Source: Tannerella sp. oral taxon 808 (GTDB lineage: Bacteria > Bacteroidota > Bacteroidia > Bacteroidales > Tannerellaceae). Taken from it: 20,981 bases of DNA. Below, one piece after another: positions 6,893 to 14,311 of this stretch; the first letter of the stretch is position 1; each line of letters begins with the position of its first letter. Where the stretch lies: the NCBI GenBank assembly GCA_002890585.1, contig MIQB01000034.1, positions 1 to 20,981 on the forward strand, read 5' to 3'. Position numbers and translations under genes: made by a program. The notes under the pieces are model-generated. The model was not told where the DNA came from, did no database searches, and saw only the letters and a list, made by a program, of their open reading frames with translations.

Positions 6893-7630
6893 ATGGAAAA
6901 GATTGGGAATATTGACCTGACGCGAGCCACCAAGGCTGCGCACTTCGAGTTTATCCGTTCGGTGTGCGCCGCGGCGGAGAAAGAGGCGGACATGCTGGCC
7001 AACGAGGTGGCGCGAAAGGCGCTTGAGGCGCTCAAGGCAGCCCACGAAGAGGAGCAGCAGAACCTGACCCTCTCGAACAAAAGCCTGCTGACGGACGACA
7101 TCCGAGCTGCCGACGCCAAGCGCGACCGGCTGCTGACGGGCCTGAAGGGCACAGTAGCGGCGCTACAGCAGAGCCCGGAGCCGGAGAAGGCGCAGGCGGC
7201 CAAGGAGCTGACGCAGCGGATTAAGGACATCCGCGTGCGGCGCAGCTTGCAGTTGGAGGGGGAGACGGCGCTGCTAACGAAACTCACCGAGGAGTGCGAA
7301 ACGACGTATGCTGAGCAGGTGAAGCGCCTCGGCGTGGGGGGCTTCGTGACGGCGATCAAGGCGGCCAACCAGCAGGTGTACAGCCTGATCAACGAGCGGA
7401 CGCAGAACCAACGACTGCGCAAAGAGGCGGAGGTGGACGCAGCGCGAAGGCGGTCAGACGCGGCCTACCGATGGCTCGTGGAGGTGGTCAACGCGATGCG
7501 CGTGTTGCTCGGTGAGGAGAGCGGCACAGGCCACTTCATCGAGTTCATGAACAAGCTAATCAGGCGCTATCGGCAGGTGGTGTTCGCGCGGCGGAAGCGC
7601 AAAGGGGCAGCGGCCACCGAAGAGGCATAA
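6893..7630 (+). CDS. DUF6261-like protein, helical, unknown function
   Basis: 245 residues with no signal peptide or membrane segment. The start MEKIGNIDLTRATKAAHFEF resembles the opening of DUF6261 proteins of Bacteroidales (I-x-x-I-x-L-T-R-L-R-N-x-E-H-F-x-F), an assignment from memory. Most of the protein is charged and heptad-like, rich in Ala, Glu, Lys and Arg, so a long helical bundle or coiled coil is likely. The C-terminus is strongly basic (RRYRQVVFARRKRKG) and could contact nucleic acid. The ATG at 6893 has a clear AGGAG six bases upstream, unusual for this group where Shine-Dalgarno sites are weak. It stands alone, transcribed from just beyond the 41-bp palindrome array and convergent with a tRNA gene. 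Function unknown. Confidence 0.75.
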   Translation: MEKIGNIDLTRATKAAHFEFIRSVCAAAEKEADMLANEVARKALEALKAAHEEEQQNLTLSNKSLLTDDIRAADAKRDRLLTGLKGTVAALQQSPEPEKAQAAKELTQRIKDIRVRRSLQLEGETALLTKLTEECETTYAEQVKRLGVGGFVTAIKAANQQVYSLINERTQNQRLRKEAEVDAARRRSDAAYRWLVEVVNAMRVLLGEESGTGHFIEFMNKLIRRYRQVVFARRKRKGAAATEEA

Positions 7631-7665
7631 AAAGAAAAAGCCCCGCCGACGAATCTCGGGGGGCC
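7631..7665 (-). terminator. Terminator of tRNA-Gly (possibly bidirectional)
   Basis: GC-rich hairpin (GCCCCG at 7640-7645 with CGGGGGGC at 7657-7664). On the minus strand it is followed by TTTTTCTTTTT, so it mainly ends the tRNA transcript 36 bp after the tRNA. It begins right after the stop codon of the convergent plus-strand gene and may also stop that transcript, though the plus-side T-run is weak. Confidence 0.7.
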
Positions 7666-7700
7666 TTTGACCAAAAAACTGCATTGTGAACATTAAAGCG

Positions 7701-7773
7701 AGCGGCAAACGGGGCTCGAACCCGCGACCCTCAGCTTGGGAAGCTGATGCTCTACCAACTGAGCTACTGCCGC
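7701..7773 (-). tRNA. tRNA-Gly (anticodon CCC)
   Basis: The minus strand folds as a complete 73-base cloverleaf. Acceptor GCGGCAG pairs with TTGCCGC (last pair G-U); the D arm GCTC/GAGC has loop AGTTGGTA; the anticodon stem TCAGC/GCTGA holds loop TTCCCAA with anticodon CCC at 7740-7738; the T arm GCGGG/CCCGT holds loop TTCGAGC. The discriminator base is T, usual for bacterial tRNA-Gly. CCA is not encoded and would be added enzymatically. It reads GGG glycine codons. Confidence 0.95.
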
Positions 7774-7797
7774 GTCTTTTACTTGCGTTGACGGGCG

Positions 7798-7805
7798 CAA
7801 ACATA
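7798..7805 (-). promoter_or_regulatory. Bacteroidetes -7 element of tRNA-Gly promoter
   Basis: Minus strand TATGTTTG followed by C matches TAnnTTTG and lies 25-32 bp upstream of the tRNA 5' end, giving a very short leader to be trimmed by RNase P. Confidence 0.6.
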
Positions 7806-7827
7806 GACTATCCCTTGGCATTTTAGA

Positions 7828-7835
7828 TAGTTTTG
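7828..7835 (+). promoter_or_regulatory. Bacteroidetes -7 element for the DUF6057-like operon
   Basis: Plus strand TAGTTTTG followed by CCC matches TAnnTTTG, 42-49 bp upstream of the ATG at 7877. It is divergent from the tRNA promoter; the two -7 boxes are only 22 bp apart. Confidence 0.5.
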
Positions 7836-7876
7836 CCCAAGAAAATCAAGAGGGGGGACAGAAAAAAGATCGTTTC

Positions 7877-9724
7877 ATGAGAGAATTTCAGAAGATTAGC
7901 ACGAGAAAAAGAGGTGGATACGAATCTGTTTTTCGCGAGAAGAGGCCCAGTCTGTTTCGGCGATTGGCCGCCATCTTCGGCCACGCCATTTTTTTCTGGC
8001 TGGCCGTCTTCGTGGGGCTGTTCTGGTGGTTAGAGCGCGAGGGGCGCTTCTACTTTTTCTTCATCGAGCAGCGGCAACTGTTTCTTAACGACAGCACCTT
8101 CATCGCGCCCTACTTCACACGGCCGGGCGGCGCAGCGCAATTGGTAGCCGACTACATGACGCAGTTTTTCATCCTGCCCCACCGCGGCGCGGCCCTCATG
8201 AGCGCCCTGCTCACGGGCGTGGCCATGCTGTCGGTGACCATCATGCGGCGGATCGCACCGCAAGCGCCCGTGTTTCTGATAGGGCTGCTTCCGACGGCTG
8301 TCCTGCTGACGATGACGTTTGACATAAACTACTCCTACGCCGGCACGGTAGCTTACGCCCTGATGCTGATCCTGATGTACTTCTACTTCCTGATCCCCTC
8401 CGCCTGGGGGCAAGGAGCGTATGCCACGGCGGCCACGGCGCTGCTCTTCTGGCTCGGCGGATCGATAGCATACCTCTTTGCCATGTGCATATTCGCGTGG
8501 GAGTTGGCTACACGTTTTTTGCGCGCTTACGGCTTCCTGCTCCCCTTAGTGGTCTCCATCGCGGCGGCCGTCTGGGGCATATACAACGCGTGGGCCAACG
8601 AATACCGCTTCCTGCTCGGGCCGGACGGATATTATGCACCGCAGGCTCACGCCGGGCCGATGCTCTACATCGTCTGGGGCTGCCCGGCGGTAATGCTGGC
8701 CGTGAGCTACTTCATGCGTGGGTGGAAGTGCGAAAAGCCACAAGTAGGGCGATGGTTGCTTCACACCACACTGCAACTGGCGCTCGTCGGTGGGGTGCTG
8801 TGGTTCGGGCGGGGCAATTTGACCGACAACGACACCTCCGGCTACAGCAAAGAGGCCGACTACTACCTGCGGCAGGGGCGTTGGGACACATTGATCAATG
8901 GCTACGTATATAATACGTATAAGCACACACCGGCGAATGCCTGCATGCTGAGCATTGCGCTGGCTGAGCAGGGCGAACTGGCCGATCGGCTGTTTGCGTA
9001 CGACCCGAGCGGCGTCGAAGACATCCTGCCAGCCTGGGACGGGCGCGATCCGCAGATGGCGGCACTGCTCAGCGACCTCTATTTCTCGATGGGTTACATC
9101 GACATGGCACAACGCATGGCGCTCGAATCGAATGCAGGCATGGACGACCGGAGCCCACGCATGATCAAGCGGTTGGTGCAGACAAGCCTCATCCGCGGCG
9201 CCTACCCTTTGGCCGAGAAGTACATCTACCTGCTCGAACGGACACGCTATTACAGCGATTGGGCGCACAGCCAACGCCGATTCTTGCATAACGACGCAGC
9301 GGTGGAGGCCGACTCGCTGCTCGGGCGTAAGCGTCGCTGCTTAACAGATGCAGCAAACGACCTGCCCCAGACGCTCCAACGCATCGCCGAAAAGAACCCC
9401 ACGCATCGCGCCTCAATCGAGTATGCAGGCGTAATCCTCCTGCTGCAAAAAGACCTCACGCACTTCCGCGCACTGGCCGACAGCTGCGCGGGCCGGATGG
9501 TGTTGCCCCGGCTGCCGAAATCGTTTCAAGAGGCCACGTTGCTCTACACCTTCACGGGCGACACGACGTCGCACATGCGTTACCGTCTGCCAGCTGACAT
9601 GACGCGACGCTACGCCGACTTCCGCCGCCAGGCCGATGCCACGCGGAGTGCCGATGCGCTGCGTGAATCCTTCGGCGACACCTATTGGTTTTACTACACA
9701 TTCAAGCCGACCGCCACGAAATAA
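7877..9724 (+). CDS. DUF6057-like polytopic membrane protein with TPR-like C-terminal half
   Basis: 615 residues. After a basic cytoplasmic N-terminus, about eight hydrophobic segments are visible (roughly 31-51, 103-122, 130-148, 156-173, 181-200, 219-234, 260-280 and 293-311), making the N-terminal half an inner-membrane domain. Residues ~315-615 are soluble and helical, starting SKEADYYLRQGRWDTLING, with pairs of helices like tetratricopeptide repeats. This layout fits DUF6057 proteins of Bacteroidales (family name from memory). It is followed 8 bp later by a lipoprotein gene in the same direction, so the two are co-transcribed and may act together at the envelope. Only the family and topology can be supported; the substrate or partner is unknown. 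Confidence 0.8.
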   Translation: MREFQKISTRKRGGYESVFREKRPSLFRRLAAIFGHAIFFWLAVFVGLFWWLEREGRFYFFFIEQRQLFLNDSTFIAPYFTRPGGAAQLVADYMTQFFILPHRGAALMSALLTGVAMLSVTIMRRIAPQAPVFLIGLLPTAVLLTMTFDINYSYAGTVAYALMLILMYFYFLIPSAWGQGAYATAATALLFWLGGSIAYLFAMCIFAWELATRFLRAYGFLLPLVVSIAAAVWGIYNAWANEYRFLLGPDGYYAPQAHAGPMLYIVWGCPAVMLAVSYFMRGWKCEKPQVGRWLLHTTLQLALVGGVLWFGRGNLTDNDTSGYSKEADYYLRQGRWDTLINGYVYNTYKHTPANACMLSIALAEQGELADRLFAYDPSGVEDILPAWDGRDPQMAALLSDLYFSMGYIDMAQRMALESNAGMDDRSPRMIKRLVQTSLIRGAYPLAEKYIYLLERTRYYSDWAHSQRRFLHNDAAVEADSLLGRKRRCLTDAANDLPQTLQRIAEKNPTHRASIEYAGVILLLQKDLTHFRALADSCAGRMVLPRLPKSFQEATLLYTFTGDTTSHMRYRLPADMTRRYADFRRQADATRSADALRESFGDTYWFYYTFKPTATK

Positions 9725-9732
9725 CCTGCGTG

Positions 9733-11259
9733 ATGAAAACCCTACTCTCCACCCTGCTGCACCTCATCCTCGGCGTTGCCCTTCTGACGGCTTGCCGACA
9801 GGATGCACCGCAAACGGATCGGCTGGCAGGCTATATGCCGCCCATCTTCCCAGACTACACGGAAACGACAATCCCTCCCAACATCGCGCCGCTGCGCTTC
9901 CTGCTCGCTGACACGTGTGAAACGAAAAAGGCAGCGGCCACGTTCGAGTGTGGCGCTGAACGCATCACCGTCTGGGCCACCGACGGGCACTCCATCGCCA
10001 TCGGATCGCAGGCGTGGCGCCGCCTGACAAAAAATGCCGCAGGCCGAGTGATCACCGTGAAAGTGACCGCCCACATCGATGGCCAATGGGTGGGTTACGC
10101 TCCCTTCAACCTTTATGTAGCCACCGATTCCATCGACCCCTACATCGTCTACAGCCGCATGAATCCAGACTGCCAAGCCGGCTGCACAAGCCTTTACGAG
10201 CGTTGCCTCGAGAGCTTCCATGAACGCCCCATCTTCACAAGCGACATGATCCAAGGCGGCGGAATCGGCCCAGCCATCTTCTGCCAACATAACGCGCAGC
10301 GCATGCTCCTGCCACTGCGTGACGCCTACGCCTGCACCCTGCTGACCGACAGCAACGACATAGAGAAACTAAACACCACATCCATTCCCGGCCTGCCCAG
10401 CCCCACCCACGCAGCATGGCACCCCTCAGGCCGCTACATTGCCTTCGCCGTCGACCGTAGCGCCCGGCAAGACGCCCGCGAAACGGCCTCAAACATCGTC
10501 ATCTACGACATCGCAAAGCACGAGCTCTTCACATCCCCGCAGCTCTTCTCCGACTCCACCTCGGCCACCCAACCCGCCTTCTCGCCCGACGGCGAAACGC
10601 TTTACTTCTGCGCCACCTCGCAGATGGCCATCACCCGCAGCGACAGCGCCAAATATCACCTCTGCGCCCTGGCCTTCAACATTCACGGCGGACACCGCTT
10701 TGGCCGTAAAGTAGACACGCTCTATCACTCCCGACCAGCCTCGCCGCAGCCTACGAAGCGGAAATCGGACAAAACCCCACCCAAGCGGCCCGAAGTGCGC
10801 CCGAATGGCAGCGCAGCACATCCCTGCCCCTCGCCCGACGGCCGCTATCTGCTCTTCACGACCGCAGACTTCGGCTGTCGCCCCGCTGACCGCCCCGCAT
10901 CCGACTTGGCCCTCTACGACCTCAAGCGCAAGGCCTACCTCCCCATCGATACGCTTTGCAGCGACGGCTATGCCGAGACGGCGCAGGCGTGGAGCAGCAA
11001 CGGGCGGTGGATCGTCTACACAAGTCGCAGCATCGACGGGCTTTACGATTACCTCTTCATCGCCCACCTATCGCCCAACGGCCGGCCGGATAAGCCCTTC
11101 CTGCTTCCGCTGAAGGCTGCCGACGGCTACCGCCGCACGCTGCAATCCTTTGCCGCCCCTACGCTTATTACTACGCCCATTCCTTATCGCGCTTACACGC
11201 TTAACCGCAAGGCGCACCGCCGCCAGTCCGTTGACATTCAGGGGCTGAAGGCGAAGTAG
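9733..11259 (+). CDS. PD40/TolB-like beta-propeller lipoprotein
   Basis: 508 residues. A lipoprotein signal peptide ends in LLTAC with the lipidated cysteine at 21, supporting the ATG at 9733 over an in-frame ATG at 9685 that lies inside the upstream gene. At least four WD40-like PD40 repeats are visible: HAAWHPSGRYIAFAVD (~226), QPAFSPDGETLYFCA (~280), HPCPSPDGRYLLFTTAD (~363) and AQAWSSNGRWIVYTSRSID (~417), each with the x-SPDG-x-x-[IL]-x-F signature of TolB-like propellers. The region 140-215 is Cys-containing (NPDCQAGCTSLYERC) and precedes the propeller. A proline/lysine-rich insert at ~336-355 separates blades. It probably works in the periplasm or at the outer membrane with the membrane protein encoded 8 bp upstream. 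A strong terminator follows. Confidence 0.85.
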   Translation: MKTLLSTLLHLILGVALLTACRQDAPQTDRLAGYMPPIFPDYTETTIPPNIAPLRFLLADTCETKKAAATFECGAERITVWATDGHSIAIGSQAWRRLTKNAAGRVITVKVTAHIDGQWVGYAPFNLYVATDSIDPYIVYSRMNPDCQAGCTSLYERCLESFHERPIFTSDMIQGGGIGPAIFCQHNAQRMLLPLRDAYACTLLTDSNDIEKLNTTSIPGLPSPTHAAWHPSGRYIAFAVDRSARQDARETASNIVIYDIAKHELFTSPQLFSDSTSATQPAFSPDGETLYFCATSQMAITRSDSAKYHLCALAFNIHGGHRFGRKVDTLYHSRPASPQPTKRKSDKTPPKRPEVRPNGSAAHPCPSPDGRYLLFTTADFGCRPADRPASDLALYDLKRKAYLPIDTLCSDGYAETAQAWSSNGRWIVYTSRSIDGLYDYLFIAHLSPNGRPDKPFLLPLKAADGYRRTLQSFAAPTLITTPIPYRAYTLNRKAHRRQSVDIQGLKAK

Positions 11260-11351
11260 CGGACAGAGATTAGCGGGCAGCAAGCGGAGGGATACTTCAG
11301 GAATCATACGACTTTATTCAAAAAGAACGAGGCTTCCGCGCCTCAACATAT

Positions 11352-11390
11352 AAAAGCACTCATCGGCTTTAAGCTGATGGGTGCTTTTTT
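11352..11390 (+). terminator. Strong Rho-independent terminator after the PD40 gene
   Basis: Near-perfect hairpin: 15-base arms AGCACTCATCGGCTT and AAGCTGATGGGTGCT with a single T between them (two G-U pairs), followed by TTTTTT. It lies ~95 bp after the stop. Its 5' arm and flank match the repeat unit of the array that follows (18 of 24 bases aligned with 11432-11455), so it looks like a divergent first unit of that array. Confidence 0.9.
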
Positions 11391-11748
11391 ATAGGTCTCC
11401 TAATATCCTTAAGCAGATGGATGAATCAAAATAAAAACACTCATTTGCCTCAGGCTATTACGAAACAAAACGAAAATATCCATTTTCCTGAGGCAATTGG
11501 ACGAAACAGAACAAAAACATCCATTTGCCTCAGGCAATTGGACGAAACAAAACGAAAACGCCTATTTGCCTCAGGCAATTGGACAAAAAAAAAATGAAAA
11601 CGCTCATTTGCCTCAGGCAATTGGACGAAACAAGATGAAAACACCCATTTGCCTGAGGCAATTGAACGAAACAGAATAAAAACACTCATTTGCCTGAGGC
11701 TATTGGATACCAAAAAATAAAATCTCCAATCGCCTAAGGCAATTGGAG
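11366..11748. repeat. GCCTSAGGC palindrome array, ~41-bp period (8 clear + 2 degenerate units)
   Basis: Palindromes GCCTCAGGC/GCCTGAGGC (extended TTGCCTSAGGCAA) start at 11447, 11486, 11527, 11568, 11610, 11651, 11692 and 11732: steps 39, 41, 41, 42, 41, 41 and 40. The 42-step coincides with an A-run. A degenerate unit (tCCTTAAGC) sits exactly 41 bp earlier at 11406 and the terminator stem another 40 bp before that, at 11366. Unlike the 6277 array the spacers are conserved (TTGGACGAAACAAAACGAAA type). The last unit is the best hairpin, with CTCCAAT/ATTGGAG arms around GCCTAAGGC (11724-11748). It fills the space between two convergent genes. Short ORFs across it are repeat translations, not genes. 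Confidence 0.92.
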
Positions 11749-11834
11749 GAATAGATCAGTGAACTTGAAGAAGCGTAAGGCTTTCAGCTCCTAAATATTT
11801 TGACGCAGGATAAGACGAGGCTGAGGGCTGTCTA

Positions 11835-12764
11835 TTATTTCAGCGGCTCGGCGTGGAGGGTGATTTGCGTGCCAAGTCCATATTTACATCGCAGCCGATG
11901 CTCTACGCGACACATGATTTCGTGCGCCTCAGAGACTGTCATTTTCCCGTCCACACGAATGTGTACGTCGATAGCGTAATCGTTACCGATGCGCCGTGTC
12001 TGGAGGTGGTGCGGATTGCTGACGCCAGGCTCTTCGGTGATGGTGGCGAGAATGTCGCGCTCTATCTCGTCTGGGAGTGATTTTTCTAAGAGATCGTTCA
12101 CCGCAGGGACGGTTAGCTTGATGGACATCTTAACGATTAAGATGCTGACGAGAACGGCTGCTGCGGAATCGAGCACCGTCCAGCTATGACCCAAAAAGAT
12201 AGCTCCGCCGATGCCGAGCGCCGTCCCGATGGACGAGAGGGCATCGGAGCGATGATGCCAAGCGTTTGCGATGAGCGAGGGGCTATTTCGCCGGCGGCCG
12301 ACGGATAGCGTGACGCGAAAGAGTAATTCCTTCACGGCGATGGAGACGAGCGCGGCCACGAGTGCGATGCAGCCTGGCGCGGGCAGGGATTCGCCGAGTA
12401 TGAAGACGGAGTAGATCTTGGCTGCTCCTTCCCAAAAGATGCCTACGCCGACGAAGAGCAGCACGAGGCCGATGACGGACGTGGCCAGTGTCTCGTATTT
12501 ACCATGGCCGTAGTCGTGATCCTCATCCCAAGGTCGGGCGGAGAGGTGGATGCAGAGGAAAACGATTAGGTCGGTGGCAAAATCGGAGAGCGAATGGACA
12601 GCGTCGGCCATCATGGCGCCGCTGTGGCCGCCTACGCCGGCAGCAAACTTGAAAAGGAGCAGCAGAAAGTTCGCTGCCGCCCCAGCCGCGGTGATGTAGA
12701 GCAGCGCGCGCTCGCGCGAAGCATCTTGTTGCGACTGGGGCGCAGCGTGAGGTTTTTGCGTCAT
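11835..12764 (-). CDS. Cation diffusion facilitator (CDF) metal transporter
   Basis: 309 residues. About six membrane segments occupy residues 20-210, followed by a ~95-residue cytoplasmic domain typical of the family (DEIERDILATITEEPGV ... VSEAHEIMCRVEHRL). Both HxxxD metal-site motifs are present: H57-SLS-D61 in TM2 and H170-HRS-D174 in TM5, with D54 one turn earlier. Such proteins export divalent metals (Zn, Fe, Cd, Mn or Co) in exchange for protons; the HxxxD pattern leans to Zn/Cd, but the metal cannot be settled by reading. A His/Asp-rich loop (DEDHDYGHGKYE) follows TM2. Its ATG overlaps the stop of the upstream PIN-PhoH gene by one base (TGATG), so expression is likely coupled. Confidence 0.92.
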   Translation of the reverse strand: MTQKPHAAPQSQQDASRERALLYITAAGAAANFLLLLFKFAAGVGGHSGAMMADAVHSLSDFATDLIVFLCIHLSARPWDEDHDYGHGKYETLATSVIGLVLLFVGVGIFWEGAAKIYSVFILGESLPAPGCIALVAALVSIAVKELLFRVTLSVGRRRNSPSLIANAWHHRSDALSSIGTALGIGGAIFLGHSWTVLDSAAAVLVSILIVKMSIKLTVPAVNDLLEKSLPDEIERDILATITEEPGVSNPHHLQTRRIGNDYAIDVHIRVDGKMTVSEAHEIMCRVEHRLRCKYGLGTQITLHAEPLK

Positions 12765-14089
12765 CAGAGCAGTTCAGAAGCCATTTCGGCCAGCGCGCTG
12801 CGCTCGCCCTTCACGAGGTTGATATGCGCAAAGAGTTGCTGCCCCCGCATCTTGTCTATCATATAAGCCAGGCCGTTACTCTGGGCGTCTAAGTAGGGCG
12901 AATCAATCTGCTCGACATCGCCCGTAAAGACCATCTTGGTGCCTTCGCCGGTGCGCGTGATGATGGTTTTGATCTCGTGCGGCGTCAAGTTTTGCGCTTC
13001 GTCTACGATGCAAAATGTTTCCGACAGGCTGCGGCCGCGAATGAAGGCCAGCGCTTCGATGACGAGGCGATCGCTCTTCTGCAGCTCGTCTAACAATCGA
13101 ATCTCCTTCGAGGTGGGGGCAAATTGGGCTCGGATGACGTTGAGGTTGTCAAAGAGCGGCTGCATGTAAGGCGCCACTTTCTCCTTCTGCGAACCGGGCA
13201 GAAATCCGATGTCTTTGTTTGCGAGCGAAACAATGGGGCGCGCTAAGAGGATCTGCTTGTAGTCGTCCATCTGTCGGAGGGCGGAAGCGAGTGCCAGCAA
13301 TGTTTTTCCCGTGCCCGCGCGGCCCGTAATGCCGACGAGCTTCACTTCCGGGTCGTTGAGCACCTCAAAGGCGAAACTCTGCTCCACGTTGCGTGGACGG
13401 ATGCCGTAGCCCGAAGCCGCGCCCTTATCTACCCGCCGGATGCGCGCTGTGAAGGGGTTGTAACGCGCGGGGACGGAATTGCGCTCGCTTTTGAGGATGA
13501 AGCAAGCGTTTGGCTCGGGGCGCTTGGGCAGTCCGACCTCGTCCACATCGATGCCTCCGGGCGAGGCGTAAATGCGATCGATCACTTCGGCGTCGATGCC
13601 GTCGTACGTCATTTGCGCGTTGCGGAACACGTCGGCATCGCGCACTTTGTCTGTGATGTAATCCTCCACCGGGATGCCCAGCGCGCGCGCCTTCATGCGC
13701 ATATTGATGTCTTTGGTTACGAGGATCGTGCGCATATCCGGGTGCTGGCCGGCCACGGTGCAAGCGCAGGAGAGGATGCGGTGATCGGGCGTGCGTTCAG
13801 GGAAAGATTCGGCCACACGCTCCTGGTAGCGATCGCCTACGACAACGTGCAGCACACCGCGCCCCTCGCCCAGCGAGGCGCCGTGCAGGTGCAGTTCGTT
13901 TGATGTCAGCTCGTCTAACCGGCGTACGAAGGCGCGCGCGTTGTAATTCAGTTGGTCGCTGCCCTTCTTAAACCGGTCGAGCTCCTCCAGCACGGTGACG
14001 GGCAGGTAGATGTCGTTGTCCTCGAAATGATCGATGCAGCTGTAGTCATGCAGGATGACGTTGGTGTCTAATACGAAGTTCTTTTTCAT
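12764..14089 (-). CDS. PIN domain-PhoH ATPase fusion protein
   Basis: 441 residues. The N-terminal PIN nuclease domain spans residues 1-150, with acidic residues in the usual places (D8 in FVLDTN, E35/E36 in VLEELDRFK, D127 in VTKDINMR). The C-terminal PhoH P-loop ATPase has Walker A GRAGTGKT (256-263, K262), Walker B VDEAQ (362-366) and the TGD motif in VFTGDVEQID. Proteins of this architecture (PhoH2/YlaK type) are proposed ATP-dependent RNA helicase-nucleases; that role is inferred for this copy. The ATG at 14089 begins MKKNFVLDTNVILHD, the normal family start. It is divergent from the DUF5686 gene across 222 bp in which I find no clear TAnnTTTG box for either direction. Confidence 0.92.
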   Translation of the reverse strand: MKKNFVLDTNVILHDYSCIDHFEDNDIYLPVTVLEELDRFKKGSDQLNYNARAFVRRLDELTSNELHLHGASLGEGRGVLHVVVGDRYQERVAESFPERTPDHRILSCACTVAGQHPDMRTILVTKDINMRMKARALGIPVEDYITDKVRDADVFRNAQMTYDGIDAEVIDRIYASPGGIDVDEVGLPKRPEPNACFILKSERNSVPARYNPFTARIRRVDKGAASGYGIRPRNVEQSFAFEVLNDPEVKLVGITGRAGTGKTLLALASALRQMDDYKQILLARPIVSLANKDIGFLPGSQKEKVAPYMQPLFDNLNVIRAQFAPTSKEIRLLDELQKSDRLVIEALAFIRGRSLSETFCIVDEAQNLTPHEIKTIITRTGEGTKMVFTGDVEQIDSPYLDAQSNGLAYMIDKMRGQQLFAHINLVKGERSALAEMASELL

Positions 14090-14311
14090 AATGTATGGGG
14101 AAATAAGGGGTTAGGGGAATGCGGGGGGGCAAACGCGCCCGCTTTTGTGTACAACTAATAAAATCCACCGCGAAATAAGCCCTTTTCACCGACGGGCTGG
14201 GCGTAAAGCCGAAGCCTCCGCCCGGCCCGCCGCAACTCCGATGGATCGGCCGCGGCCTCTCGCTTTGAGATATTCCATCTTAAAACCCCGACTTTCGCCC
14301 CCGTTTTTTCT

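Noticed and set aside
11450..11713. 87-residue minus-strand protein with repeated LPEANERF-like motifs
   Set aside because: Same reason: a repeat translation across the GCCTSAGGC array.
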